Source: Antilocapra americana (lineage: Eukaryota > Chordata > Mammalia > Artiodactyla > Antilocapridae). From it: a stretch of DNA of 64,000 bases. The stretch spans positions 1,622,938 through 1,686,937 of the forward strand of contig ML662466.1 of assembly GCA_007570785.1 (NCBI GenBank). Direction: 5' to 3'. This document shows positions 33,957 to 46,035 of the stretch, piece after piece. The position numbers and the translations under genes are program-made. Under the pieces are notes generated by a model. The model had not been told where the DNA came from. It did not search any database and was given only the letters and a program-made list of their open reading frames with translations. Positions within the stretch are counted from its first letter, which is position 1, and each line of letters opens with the position of its first letter.

Positions 33957-34115
33957 CACAATGACCCGTCTGTCTTGGGTGGTCCTATATGGCATGGCTC
34001 ATAGTTTCATTGAGTTAGACAAGACAGTGTCCCATATAATTAGATTGGTTAGTTATCTGTGATTGTGGTTTCAGTCTGTCTGCCCTCTGATACCCTCTCT
34101 CAGCGCCTAACATCT
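33957..34115 (-). mobile_element. BovB 5' part after the solo LTR
   Basis: It continues the antisense BovB with cacaatgacccgtctgtctt and tttcattgagttagacaaga. The same text is at 121-300. It ends in an L1 junction before the GC-rich repeat block. Confidence 0.88.
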
Positions 34116-34325
34116 TACTGGGGTTTCTCTGACATATATACAAAGATGTGTTACATAAATGCTGCATCTTTATCCATTCATCTATCCTCTGATGGACATT
34201 CAGTTTGCTTTCATGACTTGGTGAGTTGTGTGATTCAAGGAACATTAGGGAACATGTGTCTTTTTAATTAACATTGAAGGTTTTTTTTTCAAATATATAT
34301 TCAAAAATTGCATTGCTAGTTCATG
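34116..34325 (-). mobile_element. Short L1 fragment
   Basis: This is antisense L1 ORF2 C-terminal text, including atccattcatctatcctctg and tgatggacattcagtttgct. It is only about 210 bp long. Confidence 0.65.
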
Positions 34326-34798
34326 TGTATATTGTCACCCTGCATATTAAACATATACACAGAATACATCATGCAAAATGCCAGGTTGGATAAAGGACAA
34401 GCTGGATCAAGACTGTCAGGAGAAATAATAATTACCTGAGATAAGCAGATGACACCATTCTTATGGAAATGAATAAGAGGAACTAAAGATCCCCTTGATG
34501 AGCATGAAAGAGAGTGTAAAAACACAAATTTCAAAAAAACTAAGAATATGGCATCTGGTCCCATCACTTCATGGCGAATAGGTGGGGAAATAATTAAAAC
34601 AGTGACAGACTTTATTTTCTTGGGCTCCAAAACTACTGCAGATGGTGACTGCAGCCATAGAATTAAAAGACGTTTGCTTCCTTGAAGAAAATCTATGACC
34701 AACTTAGACAGTATATTAAAAAGCATAGACATTATTTTTACTGACAAAGGTCCATCTAGTGAAATGTATGTCTTTTCCAGCAGTGAAGTATGAATGAA
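34326..34798 (+). mobile_element. BovB fragment
   Basis: Sense BovB from tattgtcaccctgcatatta to aagtatgaatg, covering the RT active-site region. The box region reads gatgacaccattctta near 34449-34464 in a frame with stops. Confidence 0.85.
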
Positions 34799-35187
34799 AG
34801 AAATCATGTACGGATGACAGAACTCAAAGGCAGTATAAACAGATGGAGAGATTTTCTATGTTCCTGGGTAGAAAGAATCAATATTTTGAAAATGAGTATG
34901 CTACCAAATGCAATCTACAAATTAATTACAAACCCTATCAAATTAACAATGGTACTTCTTCACAGTAGAACAAAAGATTTTACAATTCATATGAAAACAT
35001 GAAAGACCCTGAATAGCTAAAACAGTCTTGAGAAACAATACTGGAACTGAAGGAAGCAACATTTCTGACTTCAGATTCTACAGTCATAAAGAAAATATTG
35101 AATTGGTACAAAAACGAAAATATAAACCAATGGAACAAGATACAAAGCCCAGAAATAAACACAGGCACCTATTGGTAACCTATTTTT
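34799..35187 (+). mobile_element. L1 fragment, left of a nested L1
   Basis: Sense L1 ORF2 text with NILKMSMLPNAIYKLITNPI in the open piece 34790-35002. It ends with ggtaacctattttt, which is repeated at 36486, where this L1 resumes. Confidence 0.85.
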
Positions 35188-36485
35188 TTAAATTTTATTT
35201 ACTTTTTATTAGTTTTGCCATACAATGACATGATATTGCCATGGGTTTACATATGCTCCCCCTCCAGAAACCCCCTCCCTCCTCCCTCCCTCCTCCCTCC
35301 CCCCAGGAAATCTCGATGCACCAGCCCCGAGCATCAATCCTGGGCTGGCGATTGATTACACATATGATAATTAACATGTTTCAATGCCATTCTCCCATAT
35401 CATCCCACCCTTTCCCTCATCCACAGAGTCCACGAGTCTGTTCTATACATCTGCGTTCCTTTTGCTGTCTCGCATGCTGGGTTCTCGTTACCGTCTTTCT
35501 AAATTCCACATATATGCGTTAGTATACTGTACTGTTGTTTTCCCTTCTGGCTTACTTCAGTCTGGATAATGGGCTCCAGTTCCGTCCACTTGAGTAGAAC
35601 TGATTTAAATGAATTTTTTTTTAATGCTGAGTAATATTCCATTGTGTATATGTACCACAGCTTTCTTTTCCATTCGTCAGTTGATGGGCATCTAGGTTGC
35701 TTCCATGTCCTGGCTATTGTAAACAATGCAGCAATGAACATTGGGGTACAGGTGGCTCTTTCAATTCTGGTTTCCTCGGTGTATATGCCCAGCAGTGGGA
35801 TTGCTGGGCCATATGGTAGGTCTATTTGCAGTTTTTTAAGGAACCTCCACGCTGTTTTCCATAGTGGCTGTAATAGTTTGTAATCCCACCAACAGTGTAA
35901 GAGAGTTCCCTTTTCTCCACATCCTCTCCAGCATTTATTAATTGTAGATTTTTGGATGGCAGCCATTCTGACTGGTGTAAAGTGATACCTCATTGTGGTT
36001 TTGATTTGCATTTCTCTGGTAATGAGTGATGCTGAGCATCTTTTCATGTGTTTGTTAGCCATTTTTATGTCTTCTTTGGAGAAATGTCTGTTATGTTCTT
36101 TGGCCCACTTTTTGATTGGGTCGTTTATTTTTCTAGAATGGAGCTGCAGGAGTTGCTTGTATATTTTTGAGATTAATTGTTTGTCCGTTGCTTCATTGGC
36201 TATTATTTTCTCCCATTCCGAAGACTATCTTTTCACCTTGCTTATAGTTTCCTTTGTTGTGCAGAAGTTTTTATTTTAATTAGGTCCTGTTTGTTTATCC
36301 ATGCTTTTATTTCCAATATTCTGGGAGGTGGGTCATGTAGGATCCCGCTTTGGTTTATGTTAGAGAGTGTTTTTCCTATGTTATCCTCTAGGAGTTTTAT
36401 AGTTTCTGGTCTTATGCTTAGATCTTTGATCCAGTTTGAGTTTATCTTTGTGTATGGTGTTAGAAGGTGTTCTAATTTCATTCTC
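35188..36485 (-). mobile_element. Young L1, 5'-truncated, nested in L1
   Basis: A 1.3-kb bovine-type L1 3' end on minus. The pyrimidine-rich tract at 35272-35305 is the 3' UTR. ORF2's last 187 codons are open (36062-35499). A 14-bp target-site duplication flanks it: ggtaacctattttt (35174-35187) and ggtaacttattttt (36486-36499), one mismatch. It is clearly younger than the host L1. Confidence 0.93.
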
Positions 36486-37587
36486 GGTAACTTATTTTTG
36501 ACAAAGAAAGCAAGAATATATAACGGGGCAAAAACAGCCTCTTCAGTAAATGGTGCCAGGTAAACTGGACAGCTACATGTAAACGAAAACACAAAGATCA
36601 ACTCAAAATGTATTAAAGACCTAACAATAATAACAGAAACTATAAAACTCTTAGAGGAAAACCTAGACAGAACACTCGATGACATAAATCAAAACAAGAT
36701 CCTCTATGACTCACCTCCCAGAGTAATGGAAATAAAAACAGAAGTAAACAAATCGGTACTGGTTAAACTTAAAAAATCTTTTCACACCAATAAAAACTCT
36801 AAGTAAGGTTTATAAAGACACTTCTCATAATGGGAGATAATAATAACAAATGAAACAACTGAATAAGGATTAATTTCCAAAACATATGAGCAGCTCCTAC
36901 AACTCAAGCCAGAAAAAGAAACAACCCAATTAAAAAGTAGGTATACTATGTGTTCCCCTTCCAGAACTCCCCTCCCATTTCCCTGCTGATTACTCATGGT
37001 GGATTCATGTCAATTTATGGCAAAACCAACACAATAATGTAAAGAAAATTGAATAAATAAATAAATATAAAAATAAAATAAAAATGTTTCCAAAAAAAAA
37101 GAGAAAATCAAAAACGAGGAAAAGGCAAAAACAGACATTTCTCCAAAGAAGACATGTAGATGGCTAGCAAACACATGAAAAGATGCTCAATATCACTCAT
37201 TACTGTAGAGATGTATATCAAGACTACAATGAGATATCCCACACAAGCCATAATGCTCATCATCAAAGAGTCTACAAACAATAAATGCTGGCAATTTTGT
37301 GAAGTAAAGGGAACCTTCTGCCACTGTTGGTAGCAATATAAATTGATGCAGCCACTATGGAAAACAATATGGAGATCCCTTAAAACACTAGGAATGAAAC
37401 CACCATATGACCCAGCCACCCAGCTCCTAGGCATACACTCTGAGGAAACCAAATTTGAAAAAGACACATGTATTTTATTGTTCATTGCAGCACTATTTAC
37501 AAAAGGTAGACATATAAACAATGTATATGTCCATTGACAGAAGAATGGATATAAAATTTGTGATACATATATATATAATAGAATATT
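36486..37587 (+). mobile_element. L1 ORF2 C-terminal part, resumed
   Basis: Sense L1 continues from the nested L1 to the end of ORF2, with a 150-bp L1 3'-tail insertion at about 36946-37095. The open piece 37343-37537 encodes the last ORF2 domain. It is broken by BovB at gaatattcag (37581-37590). Confidence 0.85.
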
Positions 37588-39262
37588 CAGTTCAGTCTCT
37601 CAGTCATGTCTGACTATTTATGACCCCATGGGCTGTAGCACGCCATTCTCCCCTACCCATCATCAACTCCTGGGGCTTGCTAAAACTCATGTGCATCCAG
37701 TTGGTGATGCCATCCGACCATCTCTTCTGCCATTCCCTTCTTTTCTTGTCTTTAATCTTTTCCAGCATCACAGTCTTTTCAAATAAATAAGTTCTTAATA
37801 TCAGTTGTCCAAAGTTTTGGAGCTTCAGCTTCAGCGTCAGTCCTTTCAATGAATAATCAGGACTGATTTTGAGGGTTGACTGGTTTGATCCCCTTGCAGT
37901 CCAAGTTACTCTCAAGACTCGTCTCCAACACCACAGTTCAAAAACATTAATTTTTTAGGCGCTCAGCTTTCATTATAGTCTAACTCTCACATCCATATAG
38001 AACTCCTGGATAAAATATTGTTTTGACTCGGCTGCCCTCTGTTGGCAAAGTGATACCTCTGCTTTTTAATATGCTGTCTAGGTTGGTCAATGTTTTCCTT
38101 CCAAGGAGCAAGCCTCTTTTAATTTCATGGCTGTAGTTATCATCTGCAGCGGTCTCCCCTCCCCCAAATAGAGTCTGTAACTGTTCTCATTGTTTTCCCA
38201 TCCATCTATTTGCCATGAACTGATGGCATGGCATGCCCTGATATTAGCTTTCTGAACGTTGTGTTTTAAACCAACATTTTCACTCCTCTTTCACTTTCAC
38301 CACAAGACTATTTTGTTCTTCTTTGCTTTCTGTCATAAGGGTGATGTTATCTGCATATCTGCTTCTATTGATATTTCTCCAAACAGTCTGGATTCTAACT
38401 TGTGCTCTATCCAGCTCAGCATTTCACGTGATGTCCTTTGCTTATAAGTTCAATAAGCACGGTGATGAAATTCAGTCCTGTCACTCTTTTCCCAATGTGC
38501 AACCTGTCTGTTGTTTCATGTCCAGTTCTAAGTGTTGCTTCTTGACCCTTATACAGCTTTCTCACCAGGTGTAGTAGTCCCATCTCCTGAAGAATTTTTC
38601 ACAATTGTTTTGATCCAGAAAGTCAAAGGATTTGCATGGTCAATAATGCAGAATTCAATGTTTTTCTAGAACTTTCTTGCTTTCTTGATGATGCAGCAGA
38701 TGTTGGCAATTTGATCTCTGGCTCCTCTGGCTTTTCTAAATCCAGCTTGAACATCTGGATGTTCACAGTTCATGTACTGCAGAAGTCTGACTTGGAGAAT
38801 TTTGCACATTGCTTTGCTAACGTGTGACATGAGTACAACTGTGCATGAAACATTCTTTGGTATTACCTTATTTTGGCATTGCAATAAAAATTGACCCCTT
38901 CTAGTCATATGGCCACTTCTGAGTTTTCCAAATTTTCTGGCATATTGAGTGCGGAATTTTCACAGAATCACCTTTGAGGATTCGAAAGTACTCAACTGGA
39001 ATTCAATCAACTCCACTAGCCTTGTTCATTCCTATGTTTTCAAAGGTCCACTTTACATTGCATACCAGAATGTCTGGCCCTAGGTCAGTCGTCATGCCTC
39101 CATCTGTAGTTCCTTGGCCATCTCTCTGTTAGATCTATCCCCTTGAAACTTTTTGTCACTTCCACTGTATAACTGAAAGGTATTCAATTTAGTTCTTACT
39201 TGAATGTCTAGTGGTTTTACCTACTTTCTTCACTTTAAGTATGAACATGGCAATAAGATGTT
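37588..39262 (-). mobile_element. BovB inserted in L1 (unit 1)
   Basis: Antisense BovB from its 3' end (cagttcagt at the left) to the region before the RT. Open minus pieces are 37915-37604 and 38908-38666. It shares tcttgtctt.aatcttttcc and cttttcaaataa with the BovB at 60862, differences that distinguish the pair from other BovB copies here. Confidence 0.9.
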
Positions 39263-39597
39263 CAGTGCATACATATTTACAATTGTTATGACTTCTTCTT
39301 GGATTGATCTCTTGAGCATTATGCAATGTCCTTCCTTATCTCTTGAAGTATTCTTATTTCTAAGTCTGATTTGTCTGGTATAAGGAATGCTGTTCCACCT
39401 TTCGTTTGCTTTCCATTTGCATAGAACGTATTTTTCAACCTTCATTCTATATATGTCTTTACATCTGAAGTGGGTTTCTTGCAGACAACATATATATGGG
39501 TCATGTGTTTGTATCCATTCAGTCAGTCTGTGACTTGTGGTTGGAACTTTATTCTTCTTACATTTAAAGTAATTATGAAGCTATCAATGATATTGTT
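39263..39597 (-). mobile_element. L1 endonuclease part, inverted
   Basis: Antisense L1 endonuclease text (open piece 39445-39230 on minus). The next L1 piece runs the other way, so this is probably the inverted 5' part of the element at 39598-41150. Confidence 0.75.
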
Positions 39598-41150
39598 ATA
39601 GAACTAGAACAAATAATTTCACAGGTGGTATGGAAGTGCATGAAACCTCAAATAGCCAAAACAATCTTGAGAGAGAACAATGGAACCGAAGGAAACAGCC
39701 TTCCTGACTTAAGACTATACTACAAAGCTACAGTCACCAATACAGTATAGTACTGGCACAAAGACAGAAATATAAATAAATGGAATATAATAGAAAGCCA
39801 AGGGATAAATCCATGCATCTATGGACACATTACCTTTGACAAAGGAGACAAGAATATGTAATGGGGAAATTAAAATCTATTAAACAAGTGGTGCTGGGAA
39901 AACTGGTCAACCACTTGTAAACCAGAAAATATAATACTCTTAGAGGAAAACACAGGGAAAACACTCACTGACATAAAACACAACAAGGTCTTCTATGACC
40001 CACCTCCCAGAGTAATTGAAATAAAAGTAAATGTAAACAAAAGGGACCTGATTGAACTTAAAAGCTTTTGAATAAGGAAGGACATTTTAAGCAAGCTGAA
40101 AAGACAGTATTCAGAATGGGAAAACATAATAGTAATTGAAGCAATTGATAAAGAGTTAATCTCAAAAATAAACAAAAAGCTTATGCAGCTCTGGGTAATT
40201 TACCAGAAAATAAATTACCCAATCAAACAAATGGCCCAAAGAACTAAACAGACATTTATTCAAAGAGGACATACAGATTGCTAATAAGCACATGAAAAGA
40301 TCCTCAACATCACTCATTATCAGAGAGATTCAAATCAAAGCTGCAATAAGATATCATCTCATGCCAGTTGGAATGGCTGCTATCAATAATTCTACAAAAC
40401 AATAAATGCTGGAGAAGTTATTGAGAAAAGGGCACCCTGTTATGCTGCTGGTGGCAGTGCAAACTAGTAAAGCCACTATGGAAAGCAGTGTGGGGATTCC
40501 TTAAAAAACTAGAAATAGAGCTGACATACAACCCAGCAAACCCACTGCTGGGCATATACACTGAGGAAACAAGAATTAAAAGACACACGTGTACTCCAAT
40601 GTTCATCCAATGTTATGATAGCTAGGGTGTGGAAGCAATTTAGATGTTCTTCAGCAGACCAGTCTATAAGAACACTGTGGTACATATACAGAATGACATA
40701 TTACCCAGCTATTAAAAACAATGCATTTGAATAGTTTCTAATGAGAAGGATGAAACTAGAGCCTATTTTTACAGAGTGAAATATGTCAGAAAGAAAAACA
40801 CCAATAAAATATATTAATGAATATGGATAGAATTTGGAACAATGGTAGTGATGACCCTATATTGTAAAAGAGACTGAGAGATAAGGAATAGACTTTTGAA
40901 CTCTGGGAGAAGGCAAGCGTGGGATGATTTCAGAGAAATACATTGAAACATGCATATTACCACATATGTAATAGATCTCTTATCCAGGTTTGATGCATGA
41001 CCCTGAGGGATGGGATGAGGAGGGAGGTGGGAAGGATTTCAGGATAAGGGACACATGTACACTCATGGCAGATTCTCATCAACATATGGCAAAAGCCAAT
41101 ACAATATTATAAAGTAATTAGTCTCCAAATAAAATAAATTAATTAATTTA
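39598..41150 (+). mobile_element. L1 ORF2 C-terminal half and 3' UTR
   Basis: Sense L1 from the RT thumb region to the 3' end, finishing in aaataaaataaattaattaa. Stops are frequent and the only lengthy open pieces lie on the wrong strand. It ends with the gggatgaggagggaggtggg block typical of the L1 3' UTR. Confidence 0.88.
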
Positions 41151-41665
41151 AAAAAAGTCTAAAGTAGAGGTTAGACTCTCCAAGATACACTATTAAAAAT
41201 ACGAAGGAAAATCAGTCACAAAATTATAAAAATGAATTTGGTTTAAAAAATAGGGTCTTTAATTTTTGAAAGGTAATAGTTGGTTATAAAATTGAAAGCT
41301 AAAGGATTAATAAAGTACTTAAAAATTAAAAATTTGAAAATAGTAAAAATATATCTAGGAATTCCTCTGGAGCTGTGTGGGCAGTGTGGCATCAGTTGTG
41401 TCAGATAGTTCTTTGTTCCAGCTTGTACTTCTTCTCAAGGTCTATAGGCCCCTTCCCATGCTTAGTCAATGTTAACAACAGGGTTTTAATCTGTTGCATC
41501 TGCCACTCCAAGAGCTGTTCCCTCTTCTTTGTTTCTTTTGGCTTCCTTTGGTTTCAAGTCTCTTCAGTGTCTCATTTATGCATTGACACAAGGTGGCTCA
41601 CTTGTTTAGTTGTATTGTGGGGGAGGAAGGAACGTTGAAAATATTGTTGATGTGTGTGTGAGGAG
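41151..41665. other. Unclassified sequence
   Basis: The first 200 bp are very AT-rich. From 41361 a G+C-richer part contains ggtggctcacttgtttagtt and gtgggggaggaaggaacgtt, which looks like part of a dispersed repeat, possibly an LTR or an L1 5' region. I cannot name it. Confidence 0.35.
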
Positions 41666-41724
41666 TGCTCAGAAATATGACCCAGAAGTTTCATTCTTGT
41701 ATATATATATTAAAAGAAAGAAAG
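41666..41724 (+). mobile_element. L1 fragment, left of the twin-primed L1
   Basis: Short sense L1 text (atatgacccagaagtttcat) continued at about 42817. The young L1 split it. Confidence 0.6.
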
Positions 41725-42816
41725 CAATGCAGCGATGAACATTGGGGTCCAGATGGCTCTTTCAATTCTGGTTTCCTCGGTTTATATGCCCACCAGTGGG
41801 ATTGCTGGGTCATATGGCAGGACTATTTGCAGCTTTTTAAGGAACCTCCACACTGTTCTCCATAGTGGCTGTACTAGTTTAAATTCCCACCAACAGTGTA
41901 GGAGAGTTCCCTTTTCTCCACATCCTCTCTAGCATTTATTGCTTGTAGATTTTTGGATTACAGCCATTCTGACTGGTGTAAAGTGATACCTCATTGTGGT
42001 TTTGATTTGCATTTCTCTGATAATGAGTGATGTTGAGCATCTTTTCATGTGTTTGTTAGCCATTCTTATGTCTTCTTTGGAGAAATGTCTATTAAGTTCT
42101 TTGGCCCACTTTTTCATCGGGTCGTTTATTTTTCTAGAGTGGAGCTGCAGGAGTTGTTTGTATATTTTTGAGATTAATTGTTTGTCCGTTGCTTCATTGG
42201 CTATTATTTTCTCCCATTCTGAAGGCTGTCTTTTCACCTTGCTTATAGTTTCCTTTACCCCAATATTCATCGCTGCATTGTTTACAATAGCCAGGACATG
42301 AGAGCAACCTAGATGCCCATCAACTGATGAATGGATAAGAAAGCTGTGGTACATATACACAATGGAATATTACTCAGCATTAAAAAAAAATCATTTGAAT
42401 CAATTCTCCTCAGATGGACCGAACTGGAACCCATTATCCAGAGTGAAGTAAGCCAGAAGCAAAAACAACAATACAGTATATTAACACATATATATGGAAT
42501 TTAGAAAGACAGTAACGAGAACCCAACATGCGAGACAGCAAAAGGAGTGCAGATGTATAGAATCGACCCGTGGACTCTGTGAATGAGGGAAAGGGTGGGA
42601 TGATATGGGAGAATGGCATTGAAACATGTTAATTATCATATGTCTAATCAATCGCCAGCCAGGATTGATTCTCGGGGCTGGTGCATCGAGATTTCCCGGG
42701 GGGGAGGGAGGAGGGAGGGGGGGGGTTTCTGGAGGGGGAGCATATGTAAACCCATGGTGATATCATGGCATTGTATGACAAAAACAATAAAAGGGAGGGG
42801 AAAGAAAAGAAAGAAA
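41725..42816 (+). mobile_element. Young L1 with inverted 5' part
   Basis: The first 532 bp (41725-42256) are antisense ORF2 C terminus. The remainder (42257 onward) is sense ORF2 end and 3' UTR. The two parts meet with an overlap of about 24 bases: each starts with the L1 text catcgctgcattg or its complement. A 12-bp duplication, aaaagaaagaaa, lies at 41712-41723 and 42805-42816, though it is of low complexity. This is the footprint of twin priming. The G-rich 3' UTR tract (42699-42741) is on this element. Confidence 0.9.
42699..42741 (+). repeat. G-rich tract of an L1 3' UTR
   Basis: The tract consists of runs of G separated by single A (ggggggg, ggg, ggg, ten G, then ggagggggag). It has the form of a G-quadruplex motif. 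Similar tracts occur at 57425-57466 (+) and as C-runs at 35270-35305. Confidence 0.7.
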
Positions 42817-43445
42817 AAACACTCACAACATTAATTGAAGAGACAAATGTACCCCAATGTTTTTTAAAGTTCACCATTCACCAAGACATGGAAGCCACCT
42901 AAATGTTCATCAGAAGATAGACAGATGAATGGATAAATATGTGGTATATATGTACTAAGGGATACTCATTGTTCAGTCATTAAATCATGCCCCACTCTTT
43001 GCAAACCCGTGGAATCTACCCCTTTAGGCTCCTCTGCCCATAGAATTCTCAAGGCAAGAGTACTCCAGTGGGTTGCCAGTTACTTCACCAAGGGATCTTT
43101 CTTACCTTGGGTTTGAACCCACATCTCCTTCTTTGCCATTGAGCCACTAAGAAAAACCTATGGAATAATACGCAGCCATAAAACGAAAGAAATATTGCCA
43201 TTTGCAGCAATATGGAAGGTATAATACTAAGTAAAATAACTCAAATATAAATACTACATGATATCACTCATAGAATCTAAAAATACCACAAAGTAGAGAA
43301 CATAACAAATATGGAGCCTCACAGATTTAGAGAACAATATACTGTTTACCAATGTTGAGGGAATGGGGAGGGACAATACATAGTTGGGGGAGTTGGAGGT
43401 ACACATTCTTAGGTGTAAAATGAGCTCAATGATGTATTGTACAAC
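42817..43445 (+). mobile_element. L1 3' part with an inserted SINE (unit 2)
   Basis: Sense L1 matching 30780-31400, with the same SINE interruption and the same order of landmarks: aagacatggaagc, gataaatatgtggtatata, the SINE, gaaatattgccatttgca, then tgtattgtacaacatggg. Its end runs directly into the satellite. Confidence 0.87.
42967..43151 (-). mobile_element. Bov-tA SINE in L1 (unit 2)
   Basis: It matches the SINE at 30906-31108 at the same L1 position, so the two are copies made with the L1 by duplication. The tRNA-like head is at the right, shortened by a few bases. Confidence 0.83.
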
Positions 43446-44162
43446 ATGGGTAATAGTCCCAGTGTATTTATGACCTCATACCCACTGTCTATGACATTAC
43501 ATCCACTATATCTATGATATCACATCCACTGTATCTATGACATCACATCCATTTATTTATGACATCCCACCCACTACATATGACATCACATCCATTGTAT
43601 GACATCACATCTTCTATACACATAACATCACAGACACTATGTTTATGACATCACATCCAGTATATTTATGATATATCCACTATATATGACACCACACCCA
43701 CTGTGTTTATGACAACACAACCACTATATCTAACATCACATTCACTGTATCTGTGTCAATACACCCACTGCATCAATGATATCACACTCACTGTATGTAT
43801 GACTTCATACCCCCTATATGTATGACATCACAAGAATAACATGTATGACATCAAATCTACTCTCTATGACATCATATCATATCTATGACATCACACCCAC
43901 TATGTTTATGACAACACTACCACTATATATGACATCCCATCTGCTCTTTCTGTGACTTCACACACACTATACCTATGATCAAACACACTGTATTGGTGAT
44001 ATAAAAAACACAGTATTTATGACATCACATCCACTATTTATGACATCAAATCCACTTATTCATGACATCAAAACCTCTATATGTTACACATTCATTATAT
44101 CTGTGATATCACACCCACCATATCTATGATGAGACTCACTGCATCAATGACATCACCTCCAG
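43446..44162 (+). repeat. Degenerate 20-26 bp satellite, block 1
   Basis: Tandem units with core TGACATCACACCCACT followed by a T/A-rich spacer such as atatct or gtattta. Units vary by substitution and by small length changes of the spacer. The array starts right after the L1 3' end. It is interrupted at 44163 by BovB and resumes near 46036. Confidence 0.93.
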
Positions 44163-44772
44163 AATCAGTTCAGTTCAGTTGCTCAGTTGTGCTCTACTCT
44201 TTGCAACCCATGATTTGCAGCACACCAGGCCTCCTTGTTCAATACCAACTCCTGGAGCCCATTCAAACTCATGTCCTTTGAGTCAATGATACCATCCAAC
44301 CATCTCATCCTCTGTCATCCCTTTGCCCTCCTGCCATCAATCTTTCTCAGCATCAGGGACTTTTCAACCGAGTCAGCTCCTTACATCAGGTGGCCAAAGG
44401 ACTGGAGTTTCAGCATCAACATCAGACCTTTCAATGATAACCCAGGACTGATCACCTTTAGGATCGACTGGTTGGATGTTGTTTCAGTCCAAAGGACTCT
44501 CAAGAGTCTTCTCCAACACCACAGTTCAAACTCATAAATTCTTTGGCGCTCAGCTTTCTTTATAGTCCAACTCGCACATCCATGCATAAGTACTGGACAA
44601 ACCATAGCCTAGACTAGACGGACTTTTGTCAGCAAAGTAATGTCTCTGCTTTTTAACATGCTGACTAGGTTGGTCATAACTTTCCTTCCAAGGAGTACAT
44701 GTCTTTTAATTTCATGGTTTCAATCATCATCTGCAGTGATTTTGAAGTCCAAAAAAAATGAAGTCTCTCACT
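44163..44772 (-). mobile_element. BovB 3' end in the satellite, left piece
   Basis: Antisense BovB from its tcagttcagttcag tail. The open piece 44605-44381 encodes the RTE C-terminal domain (MHGCASWTIKKAERQRIYEF). A solo LTR interrupts it at 44773, and it resumes at 45729. Confidence 0.9.
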
Positions 44773-45722
44773 TGCCGGGAGCCGTCAGGATGCCCCCTTG
44801 CTCGGATGACAAGGTCACGAGACTAAGAAAGTATTTGCAAAGCTGACTTTCTTTATGGGGCATCCTAGGCAAGGCCCCTCCTGGTATTTTTCTTGGGAAG
44901 TTCTGTTTATGCTCTGAACATTAGCTCATCTCAGTAAGTCAGTCTCAGTTATAAAAAATTCATCCTGAGATAATTCCCTCAGACCTTATTTCCCTCCTAC
45001 TGGTTACTGGGGAGTTTACCAAGAGTTCTCTGGGGGTCATGGCAAAGCCACCACCAGAAAGGCTCGTACTTGGGTCACCTTTCCACCTCCCATTCCCCTG
45101 ACCACTCCACAAAGGAGGCTTGCTTCCTTGAAGAAATCAGGCTCGATTGAGACTTAGGAATGCTCATAACTGTGGCCAGCATAGTTGGAGGTATTGATTG
45201 CTTTAAGATATGTAGACATAGGAATTCATTTTAGTAGTTGTAAGGTTAATAGGACTTCATTGTTAAAGCAGTGCTGCTAAACTGTCTCTTTGTCCTCTTT
45301 TCTCTTTCCTTATAAGAACCAAAATAGGTTAATAGAATAAAAGTTTCAAGCTTAAGCCCTTCTTTCTAGCTTACATTCAAATGGTAAACATACTATTGTT
45401 AAGTCTAATTATGCAGGAATCCGACCTTTTGTAAAGAAGATGAGCTTAATGTAAAAGTTGTTGATGGTAGACAAAAAACAAAAGTTTACATAAAAATGTT
45501 GTGATGTAATGGGAATGTTCTTTGGCTATAAAACTGTAAGCTAACAAAAATAAAGTGAGAGACTTCTCCACCGCCTTTTGGAGAGACTTCTCCATCACCT
45601 TACAAAACTAACAGCAATAAAGAGAGACTGCTTCATCACCACACACTGACTCAGCTCAGTTCTTCCGCCGATGCCACCCATCCCTCAAGACCCCTGGACC
45701 CCGCCGAGGCTGGACCCCGGCA
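44773..45722 (+). mobile_element. Solo LTR, 950 bp, in BovB
   Basis: The ends are perfect inverted repeats, TGCCGGG and CCCGGCA, and the flanks are perfect 6-bp repeats CTCACT (44767-44772 and 45723-45728). Two AATAAA signals (near 45549 and 45617) set the + orientation. The 6-bp duplication fits a class II (beta-like) retrovirus. Its sequence is unrelated to the LTRs at 33.3 and 49.5 kb. Confidence 0.92.
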
Positions 45723-45728
45723 CTCACT

Positions 45729-45990
45729 GTTTCATCATCTATTTGACACGAGGTGATCGGACCAGATGCCATGACCTTAGTTTTCTGAATGTTGAGCTTT
45801 AAGTCAAATTTTTAACTTTCCTCTTTCATTTTCATCAAGAGGCTATTGAGTTCTTCAATTTCTTCATTTTCTGCCGTAAGAGTGGTATCAGCTGCATATC
45901 TGAAGTTATTGATATTTCTCCTGGCAATCTTGATTCCAGCTTGCACTTAGTCCAGATAAGCATTTCCCATGATGTACTCTGCACATCAAT
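45729..45990 (-). mobile_element. BovB, right piece
   Basis: It continues the BovB of 44163-44772 through the RT active-site region, where the + strand reads ctgcatatctgaagttattg. It ends at the satellite edge with catttcccatgatgtactct. Confidence 0.87.
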
Positions 45991-46035
45991 AATATATATG
46001 TGTGTGTATATATATGTGTGTGTATATATATGTCA
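45991..46035. repeat. AT/GT microsatellite
   Basis: Alternating atatat and gtgtgt units sit between the BovB and the satellite. They may have grown from the AT-rich spacer of a satellite unit. Confidence 0.8.
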
